Positions 1-4,392 of a stretch of 6,607 nt of DNA are shown here, one piece after another; position 1 is the first letter of the stretch, and each line of letters opens with the position of its first letter. Made by a program: the position numbers and the translations under genes. The notes beneath the pieces were generated by a model. It searched no databases, had not been told where the DNA came from, and worked only from the letters and a program-made list of their open reading frames with translations. The stretch is from an uncultured Erysipelotrichaceae bacterium (GTDB lineage: Bacteria; Bacillota_I; Bacilli_A; RF39; UBA660), in the NCBI GenBank assembly GCA_902767005.1, contig CACXFY010000174.1, positions 1 to 6,607 of the forward strand. Direction: 5' to 3'.

Positions 1-1
1 A

Positions 2-990
2 GTAACAGATATAAGTGGAATGTTTAATAGTGCTAGTAATATAAAGTCATTAGATTTAAGTAGTTTTGATACATCAAATGTTACTAGTTTTGGAGGATTA
101 TTCTCGGGAAATACAAGTATAACTGATTTAAATATGAGCAATTGGGATTATAGTAATATGACTAATTCTTTTAAAACTGATATTTCGTTTAATAATTTAC
201 CAAATTTAAAGAGATTGAATGTTTCTAATTCGATATTTCCAAGTGATATGTCTAATGCTTTTAATAGTCTTTCTTCACTTGAAGAAATAAATTTAAATAA
301 TGTTGATACTTCAAATGTTACTTATATGACTCATATGTTTAGCAGCATTACTAATTTAACTACTATAGATGTTAGTGATTTCGATACATCTAACGTTGTT
401 AGAATGGATTATATGTTTGCAGATTGTGACTCATTAACTAATATGGATTTAAGTAATTTTAACGCAACTAGTGTTTCATCAATGCTTGGTGTTTTTGCAG
501 GATGTAGTAATTTAGAAAGTATAAATTTAAGTAATATTGATTTTAGATCATATAATCAATCTAATACAATAGCTAGGATGGTAGGAGGATCGTCTTATTC
601 AATAACTATATCTAGTTTTCCAAAGTTAAAAACAATAAATTTAACTAATACTAAATATCCTGATACTGCTGAACAATTTGCTTATTTGCATCCAGTTGAG
701 AACTTGATTTTAAATGGAGTAGATACATCTAATATTACTAATATGCGTTCTTGGTTTGGTGGAGATGAAAATTTAAAATCATTGGATTTAAGTAGTTTTA
801 ATACTTCAAGGGTTACTAATATGTCGGATATGTTTTATGGTGTAGGCTTAAACACACTTGATTTGAGTAGTTTTAGTTTTGGTGCTGTTGAAACATTTAA
901 TGATATGTTTCGAAGTTCTGCGCTTCACACTGTATATGTTAAAAATCAAAGTGATGCTAATATATTATCATTAATACCAAATAATCCATC
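2..990 (+). repeat. Array of about 12 DUF285/BspA leucine-rich repeats (coding)
   Basis: The protein repeats are visible as recurring codon strings for LDLSSF and DTSNVT, for example around 49-84, 301-325, 379-398 and 781-818. Unit length varies from about 22 to 34 codons and DNA identity between units is moderate, so this is an old, diverged protein repeat rather than a recent tandem DNA duplication. Confidence 0.75.
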
Positions 991-1015
991 CACTTTGTCA
1001 TTTGTTGTTAGATAA
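2..1015 (+). CDS. BspA-like / DUF285 leucine-rich-repeat surface protein, 5'-truncated by window edge
   Basis: The frame is open from the first bases of the window (codons read VTDISGMF), so the ATG at 20 is internal and the true start lies upstream; 337 codons are visible, ending in TAA. About twelve repeats of 22-34 residues follow the pattern V-T-x-M-x-x-M-F-x-x-x-x-x-L-x-x-L-D-L-S-x-F-D-T-S-N, the hallmark of BspA-type LRRs (DUF285), known from surface proteins of gut anaerobes, treponemes and mycoplasmas. The repeats are degenerate, with inserts around codon blocks 540-690. The last repeat passes into a short non-repeat tail, VYVKNQSDANIL and onward, typical of the C-terminal cap of these proteins. 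No LPXTG motif or C-terminal membrane anchor is present, so anchoring must be N-terminal (not visible) or indirect. Role is inferred as cell-surface binding or adhesion; the ligand is unknown. The gene has its own terminator and is not obviously co-transcribed with the next one. Confidence 0.9.
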   Translation, partial: VTDISGMFNSASNIKSLDLSSFDTSNVTSFGGLFSGNTSITDLNMSNWDYSNMTNSFKTDISFNNLPNLKRLNVSNSIFPSDMSNAFNSLSSLEEINLNNVDTSNVTYMTHMFSSITNLTTIDVSDFDTSNVVRMDYMFADCDSLTNMDLSNFNATSVSSMLGVFAGCSNLESINLSNIDFRSYNQSNTIARMVGGSSYSITISSFPKLKTINLTNTKYPDTAEQFAYLHPVENLILNGVDTSNITNMRSWFGGDENLKSLDLSSFNTSRVTNMSDMFYGVGLNTLDLSSFSFGAVETFNDMFRSSALHTVYVKNQSDANILSLIPNNPSTLSFVVR

Positions 1016-1048
1016 AAAGATTGTAAGTGTTCTCTTCAATCTTTTTTT
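1014..1048 (+). terminator. Rho-independent terminator of the LRR gene
   Basis: Arms AAAAAGATTG (1014-1023) and CAATCTTTTT (1037-1046) form a 10-bp stem. It can be extended by AAG/CTT pairing (1025-1027 with 1034-1036) around a bulged T, leaving a small loop. The distal arm merges into a run of seven T (1042-1048). The stem overlaps the TAA stop codon. Confidence 0.8.
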
Positions 1049-1075
1049 GCTTTTTATGATTAAAAGTTGTATTAT
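1047..1075 (+). promoter_or_regulatory. Putative promoter of the beta-helix surface gene
   Basis: A -35-like TTGCTT (1047-1052) and a -10-like TATTAT (1070-1075) are separated by 17 bases. The -10 ends only 17 bases before the ATG, so a normally placed start site would give a leader of about 10 bases beginning at the Shine-Dalgarno site. The match is modest in very A+T-rich DNA; the fact that the downstream leader duplicate has a -10 at nearly the same distance supports it. Confidence 0.4.
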
Positions 1076-1081
1076 TAAAAT

Positions 1082-1086
1082 AGAGG
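1082..1086 (+). promoter_or_regulatory. Ribosome binding site AGAGG
   Basis: AGAGG lies six bases upstream of the ATG at 1093. The same AGAGGTA and the same six-base spacing precede the duplicated leader at 3438, which supports both start choices. Confidence 0.75.
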
Positions 1087-1216
1087 TATTGTATGAATAA
1101 GCTAAAAAGAAAATTTGGAAAAAGAATGAAATATAATTACAAAAGAACTTTCTTTGGAATGTTCCTTTTTCTGTTGTTTATTAGTTTCGGAGTAGGTTAT
1201 GCTTATTTAACTACTA
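1082..1216 (+). repeat. Leader direct repeat, copy A (RBS plus signal/anchor codons)
   Basis: This stretch is the first copy of a direct repeat shared with 3427-3561. It covers AGAGGTA, a diverged 3-base patch just before the ATG, and codons 1-41. Homology ends exactly where the beta-domain begins. Confidence 0.85.
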
Positions 1217-3363
1217 GTTTAAGTATTGATGGAACAAGTAATGTTAGTAGTGCAAGATGGAATATTCATTTTGCAAATATAGATATAAATGAAGATAGTG
1301 TTACTCCTACAACTGGAGCTACTATTACAAATCCAACTACTATTAATTTTAGTTTAGTATTATCTGAACCAGGTGATTTTTATGAGTTTACTGTTGATAT
1401 AGTAAATGAAGGTACTTTAAATGCAAGAATATCAGATTTTAGTTTTTTACCAGAGTTAACAGCTGAGCAACAAGAATACTATGAGTATACTGTAAAATAT
1501 GCTTCTGGTAGTGATATAGCTGTTGGTGATGGGTTAAAAGCTGGTACTTCAGAAAAAATAAAAGTACGATTTGAATATAAAGTATTAGATGATGAAAGTT
1601 TGTATCCTGAAAATGATATAGAATTAGATCCAGAAATAAATATTGAATATGAACAAGGTGATGGACCACAACCAAATATATTAAATGCACCAACATTTAC
1701 TGAGACAGAAATTGTAGATGGTATTAAAACAGTAACAGTTGATTATCATGCTACTTGTGGATCTGGCTATGTATGTAAATATGTAGTAAATGGTGGAGAA
1801 GAAATAATTGTTAATACTAGAAAAGTGAATGTACCTTTTTCTTCAACGGGAGTTATTAATGCGACTGTAAGTAATGATAGTGGTTCTTTAAATAGTGGAT
1901 ATAATGTTAAATATAATAAAGTATATGTTAAGAGTGATGGAAACGATGATACTGGTTTTGGTACTATTTCACAACCATATAGTTCTATTTCAAGGGCATA
2001 TCTAATGACAGAAGATACAGCTACTATATATGTAATGGATGATATTACATTGAGTACAGCAACTGAAATAGAGAATGGTAAAAATATAACTATAACTAGT
2101 TGTACCAAAGAAAGTAATACTGTATGTAGTTTTAATAATATTAATACTGTTACGAGAGTAAATTCTTATTCAGATGCTTTCTTTAATGTACCTGGTGGTC
2201 AATTAGATTTAAGTAATATTACTTTAAATGGTACTAACAAGGAAAGTACTATGGCGATAATAAATGCTTTTACTGCTACAGTAAACATTAATGAAGGAGC
2301 TACTATATCTAGTTGTAAGAATACGCAAGGTGGGGGAGCAATTTATTCTGAAGAAACTAATATTAATGTTAATGGTGGTCAAATAGTTAATAATACTGCA
2401 CAGACTGGTGGAGGAGTATTTGTTAATTATAATTCAGTAATTACAATGAATAGTGGTGAAATAAGTGATAATACTGCTGGTAATGGTGGAGGAATATTTG
2501 TTTATAATGGTTCTACAGTTCTTATAAATAATGGTGGCGTATATCGTAATACTACTACTGAACACGGGGGAGGAGTATATGTTGCCTCAGGAACAACATT
2601 AAATATGAAAACTACAGGAGCTTCTATTTCTAATAATGAGGCTGGTGATCTTGCTGGTGGAATTTTCGTCTTAGATGGCGGTACAGTTAATATGGATAAC
2701 GGATCGGTTTCAAATAATACAGCAACTGGAGGCGGCGGAGCTTTTTGGGTTGATGCTGGAGGTACTATAAATCTGTCTGGTGGAAGCATTAATCAAAATG
2801 AGGTTATTGGTTCTGGTGTTGGTGGAGGAGCAATAGTAAGTGCTGGAAATGTTAATATTAAAGGTGCTACTATTTCTAATAATATTACTTCTACTCATAA
2901 TGGAGGAGCTATTTGGTGTCATGGTGGAACAATAACGATGACTAGTGGATTGATAACAGGTAATACTGCACAGGCTGGTGGAGCAATAATGATGACTGGT
3001 TATAGAGAGAATAGTATTACGTTTATTTTTAGTGGTGGAACTATTTCAAATAATACAGCTACTAATGGTAATGGTGGAGGAATAATGTTATTAAAATATA
3101 CTGATTATTTAGCGCCAGTTTTAACTATGTCAGGGACTGCAACTATTACTGGAAATACTTCATCAGGTTATGGTGGGGGAATATGTAGTACAAATTCTAT
3201 TATTAATATGAATGGTGGAATAGTTAAGAAAAATACTGCGGCACATAATGGTGGTATTTCTAGTTCTGGTACATATAATTATACTAGTGGTTATATATGT
3301 AAAAATAACAACCCAACTAATACTTATGATATTACAGCAGTTAATAATAGCCAATGTTCTTAA
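1093..3363 (+). CDS. Exported TasA/camelysin-like leader protein with Pmp-like right-handed beta-helix
   Basis: This 756-residue surface protein has four visible parts. Residues 1-19 are strongly basic (Lys/Arg-rich), followed by a hydrophobic segment at about 20-39 ending in GVGYAYL, either a signal peptide or a retained N-terminal anchor. Residues about 40-190 (NVSSARWNIHF..., PGDFYEFTVDIVNEGTLNA) resemble the TasA/camelysin-like beta-sandwich proteins of Gram-positive bacteria. Residues about 195-275 form a linker, probably Ig-like, with C222 and C228. From about 276, VYVKSDGNDDTGFG...QPYSSISRA matches the usual entry cap of pectate-lyase-type beta-helices; from about 397 to 741 come some twelve coils of 24-34 residues with NNTA and GGGIF/GGAIW motifs. 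No catalytic residues of a polysaccharide lyase could be identified, so an adhesin or structural role is favoured (inferred). There is no LPXTG. The start is fixed by AGAGG six bases upstream and by conservation of this leader in the 46-residue ORF downstream. Confidence 0.85.
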   Translation: MNKLKRKFGKRMKYNYKRTFFGMFLFLLFISFGVGYAYLTTSLSIDGTSNVSSARWNIHFANIDINEDSVTPTTGATITNPTTINFSLVLSEPGDFYEFTVDIVNEGTLNARISDFSFLPELTAEQQEYYEYTVKYASGSDIAVGDGLKAGTSEKIKVRFEYKVLDDESLYPENDIELDPEINIEYEQGDGPQPNILNAPTFTETEIVDGIKTVTVDYHATCGSGYVCKYVVNGGEEIIVNTRKVNVPFSSTGVINATVSNDSGSLNSGYNVKYNKVYVKSDGNDDTGFGTISQPYSSISRAYLMTEDTATIYVMDDITLSTATEIENGKNITITSCTKESNTVCSFNNINTVTRVNSYSDAFFNVPGGQLDLSNITLNGTNKESTMAIINAFTATVNINEGATISSCKNTQGGGAIYSEETNINVNGGQIVNNTAQTGGGVFVNYNSVITMNSGEISDNTAGNGGGIFVYNGSTVLINNGGVYRNTTTEHGGGVYVASGTTLNMKTTGASISNNEAGDLAGGIFVLDGGTVNMDNGSVSNNTATGGGGAFWVDAGGTINLSGGSINQNEVIGSGVGGGAIVSAGNVNIKGATISNNITSTHNGGAIWCHGGTITMTSGLITGNTAQAGGAIMMTGYRENSITFIFSGGTISNNTATNGNGGGIMLLKYTDYLAPVLTMSGTATITGNTSSGYGGGICSTNSIINMNGGIVKKNTAAHNGGISSSGTYNYTSGYICKNNNPTNTYDITAVNNSQCS
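2281..3315 (+). repeat. Beta-helix (PbH1/Pmp-like) coil array within the surface protein
   Basis: About twelve successive coils follow the pattern (I/V)-x-(M/I)-x-x-G-x-I-S-x-N-T-A-x-x-G-G-G-(I/V/A)-(F/Y)-V. GG(A/G)(I/V) and NNT motifs recur as in Chlamydia polymorphic membrane proteins and related adhesins. Codon strings such as those for NNTA (2389-2400, 2713-2724) and GGGVFV/GGGIFV (2407-2424, 2485-2502) are near-repeats at DNA level. Confidence 0.75.
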
Positions 3364-3388
3364 AAGTGGAGGTTTATCCACTTTTTTT
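3362..3388 (+). terminator. Rho-independent terminator of the beta-helix gene
   Basis: Arms AAAAGTGGA (3362-3370) and TCCACTTTT (3377-3385) form a 9-bp stem around the six-base loop GGTTTA, followed by a continuous T run to 3388. The stem begins within the TAA stop codon, as at the upstream LRR gene. Confidence 0.85.
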
Positions 3389-3414
3389 ATATTATTATTT
3401 ATTTAGTTTATTGA

Positions 3415-3423
3415 TGCTATAAT
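3415..3423 (+). promoter_or_regulatory. Extended -10 promoter element TGCTATAAT before the short leader ORF
   Basis: A perfect TATAAT (3418-3423) is preceded by TG one base upstream (3415-3416), the extended -10 form that can work without a good -35. The hexamer 17 bases upstream (TTATTT, 3395-3400) is poor. The -10 ends 14 bases before the ATG, so the predicted transcript would start at or inside the Shine-Dalgarno site AGAGG (3427-3431). Confidence 0.5.
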
Positions 3424-3426
3424 AAT

Positions 3427-3561
3427 AGAGGTAGCCTATGAATAAGCTAAAAAGAAAATTTGGCAAAAGAATGAAATATAATTACAAAAGAACTTTCTTT
3501 GGAATGTTTCTTTTTTTGTTGGCTATTGTTTTTGGAATAGGTTATGCTTATTTAACTACTA
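3427..3561 (+). repeat. Leader direct repeat, copy B
   Basis: This is the second copy of the repeat at 1082-1216, in direct orientation 2345 bases downstream. Mismatches cluster in the hydrophobic-core codons (about 3507-3540). The basic N-terminal part and the GYAYLTT end are nearly unchanged. Confidence 0.85.
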
Positions 3562-3578
3562 ATTTTAAAGGAAGTTAA
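3438..3578 (+). CDS. 46-residue membrane leader peptide, truncated duplicate of the beta-helix protein N-terminus
   Basis: The product starts MNKLKRKFGKRMKYNYKRTF, continues through a hydrophobic segment to GIGYAYLTT, and ends NFKGS before TAA. Residues 1-41 differ from those of the 756-residue upstream protein at only three positions. Over those 123 bases I count nine mismatches, only one of them in the first 69. Identity stops abruptly after the ACTACTA string (3555-3561); the beta-domain that follows in the long gene is absent. It has AGAGG with identical spacing and a better-looking -10 element than the intact gene, so it is probably expressed if the promoter works. It is either the remnant of a second surface-protein gene that lost its body, a spare leader usable in recombination, or a genuine small membrane peptide. 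The first is favoured. The reading is certain; the function is unknown. Confidence 0.6.
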   Translation: MNKLKRKFGKRMKYNYKRTFFGMFLFLLAIVFGIGYAYLTTNFKGS

Positions 3579-3628
3579 GAAACTACAATTGAATATATTA
3601 AGGAGTATAATAATAAAAGAGAAATAAT

Positions 3629-3657
3629 AAAAACAATGTTTACTAAACATTGTTTTT
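3629..3657. terminator. Bidirectional terminator hairpin between convergent genes
   Basis: Two perfect 13-base arms, AAAAACAATGTTT (3629-3641) and its complement (3645-3657), flank a three-base loop. The A-run on one side and T-run on the other allow termination on both strands. It serves the short leader ORF on the plus strand and the regulator on the minus strand, whose stop codon (3658-3660) directly abuts the stem. Confidence 0.85.
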
Positions 3658-4278
3658 CTATATATATAGGTAGATTATTCTACCTTCTTTTTTTATGAGA
3701 TTTTCTTCTTCCATTTTATTTAGTTCTCTCATAAAATTAGATCTATCTACATTAATATATTCAGCTATGGCTTTATATGATGTGGTTACTTTAAAAACAT
3801 TATTTTCATTAGTTCTTTGTTTTAAAAAGACAATTATTTTTTCTCTTACATTTCTTTTCGACATCATATCTATTTTTTCATTTTGTTCACGATTATCTTT
3901 TATTAATAATTCATATAGTGATAATACTAATCTATTATGAAAGGGACAGTTCATATCACAATCTTTGATTATTTTAGAATAGTCAATAACGGCTATTTCA
4001 GTTACATTACTATTACTTATTACGTATATTTCATCTTCAAAGTTCTTATAAAAGAGAGGGGAAAATATATCATTTTCTTTTAAGTCCCTTAACATCTTTT
4101 TATTGCCATCTATGTCATTTTTCATGATTAGTGCTCTGCCATGGTTTATATAATATATTAACTTCTTATTAGTGTTAAAATTAGCAATTAATTCATTATT
4201 ATAATAGGTATTATTTTTTATGTTTACACAGTTTGACAAATTATTTTTTAATGATAAAAACCTTTGATTTACTTGCAT
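3658..4278 (-). CDS. Crp/Fnr-family transcriptional regulator with conserved Cys motif
   Basis: This 206-residue DNA-binding regulator has a cyclic-nucleotide-binding-like beta-roll (about 20-105), a dimerisation helix (about 112-140) and a C-terminal winged helix-turn-helix (about 163-206, with YKAIAEYINVDRSNFMREL). The motif C107-x3-C111-PFH114-NRL matches the CxxxCxFHxxL signature I recall from Crp/Fnr-like regulators of anaerobic Firmicutes. C17 is the only other cysteine. The usual cAMP pocket (GE...RSA) is not seen, so cAMP is unlikely as ligand; a redox, metal or small-gas signal is possible but unproven. The recognition helix is R179-S-N-F-M-R184: it lacks the Glu that CRP and FNR use, so its operator should differ from TGTGA or TTGAT. 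The start is supported by GGAGG seven bases upstream. The gene is divergent from nrdD and shares a palindrome with it, suggesting it controls anaerobic dNTP synthesis (inferred). Confidence 0.85.
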   Translation of the reverse strand: MQVNQRFLSLKNNLSNCVNIKNNTYYNNELIANFNTNKKLIYYINHGRALIMKNDIDGNKKMLRDLKENDIFSPLFYKNFEDEIYVISNSNVTEIAVIDYSKIIKDCDMNCPFHNRLVLSLYELLIKDNREQNEKIDMMSKRNVREKIIVFLKQRTNENNVFKVTTSYKAIAEYINVDRSNFMRELNKMEEENLIKKEGRIIYLYI

Positions 4279-4285
4279 TTTAGAG

Positions 4286-4290
4286 CCTCC
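4286..4290 (-). promoter_or_regulatory. Ribosome binding site GGAGG of the Crp/Fnr regulator
   Basis: GGAGG on the minus strand lies seven bases before the ATG (4276-4278) and decides the start. Confidence 0.85.
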
Positions 4291-4300
4291 TTACAATTAC

Positions 4301-4329
4301 ATTATAGCAAGTTTTTAATAGTGTTGCAA
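4301..4329 (-). promoter_or_regulatory. Promoter of the Crp/Fnr regulator
   Basis: Read on the minus strand, TTGCAA (4324-4329) is a 4/6 match to -35, followed by exactly 17 bases and a perfect TATAAT (4301-4306) with the extended TG dinucleotide (TGC before TATAAT). The -35 lies inside the palindrome at 4319-4340, so a protein bound there should block RNA polymerase. Confidence 0.7.
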
Positions 4330-4340
4330 ATGCAACACTA
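4319..4340. promoter_or_regulatory. 22-bp palindromic operator candidate between the regulator and nrdD
   Basis: Perfect 10-base arms TAGTGTTGCA and TGCAACACTA are separated by AA. The size and two-fold symmetry suit a Crp/Fnr-type dimer, and the core TTGCA/TGCAA differs from the CRP and FNR half-sites. It overlaps the -35 of the regulator gene. It is centred (4329.5) about 42-44 bases upstream of the probable nrdD transcription start, the class II activator position. A stretch of seven T follows on the plus strand, so a hairpin terminator is an alternative reading, although no plus-strand gene upstream needs one here. Confidence 0.65.
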
Positions 4341-4359
4341 GTTTTTTTGATTTTTATTT

Positions 4360-4365
4360 TAAAAT
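4360..4365 (+). promoter_or_regulatory. Putative -10 element of nrdD
   Basis: TAAAAT matches the -10 consensus in five of six positions. There is no credible -35 at the proper distance (ACTAGT at 4337-4342), which would fit an activator-dependent promoter using the palindrome just upstream. A+T richness makes single hexamers weak evidence. Confidence 0.4.
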
Positions 4366-4377
4366 GGTATTCATGGT

Positions 4378-4383
4378 AGGAGG
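4378..4383 (+). promoter_or_regulatory. Strong ribosome binding site AGGAGG of nrdD
   Basis: AGGAGG stands nine bases upstream of the ATG at 4393. It is the strongest Shine-Dalgarno site in the window, consistent with high expression of nrdD. Confidence 0.85.
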
Positions 4384-4392
4384 AAATAGATT

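Noticed and set aside
2..1015. CRISPR-like or tandem DNA repeats in the first kilobase
   Set aside because: The periodicity is codon-level leucine-rich repeats in an open frame. Units vary in length and sequence and there are no unique spacers between identical repeats.
1439..3381. Several minus-strand open frames (for example 1767-2108, 2502-2789, 3163-3381) opposite the beta-helix gene
   Set aside because: They are antisense shadows of a repetitive, A+T-rich coding region. They show low-complexity composition, lack convincing RBS sites and have no recognisable domains.
3601..3611. AGGAG followed by TATAAT as a further start or promoter
   Set aside because: No suitably placed start codon follows the AGGAG, and the nearest -35-like TTGAAT (3589-3594) is only 11 bases from the TATAAT. 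The next ATG is inside the terminator stem.
3668..3685. Small hairpin AGGTAGA / TCTACCT at the end of the regulator gene
   Set aside because: It lies inside the last codons of the regulator with no T-tract on either strand, and a much stronger terminator stands just beyond the stop codon.
3695..3940. Plus-strand open frame of 81 codons opposite the Crp/Fnr regulator
   Set aside because: It is the complement of the winged-helix and dimer-helix codons of a clearly recognisable regulator; no RBS and no family resemblance.
4319..4340. NrdR box for ribonucleotide reductase control
   Set aside because: NrdR boxes resemble ACACTATATATAGTGT and usually occur as a tandem pair. Here there is one palindrome with a TTGCA core and no second copy in the gap.
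4319..4349. Palindrome plus T7 read as a Rho-independent terminator
   Set aside because: The stem and T-run are formally adequate, but no plus-strand gene ends upstream and the convergent transcript already has a terminator at 3629-3657. The position over the divergent promoters fits an operator better. A role in blocking antisense read-through into nrdD is not excluded.
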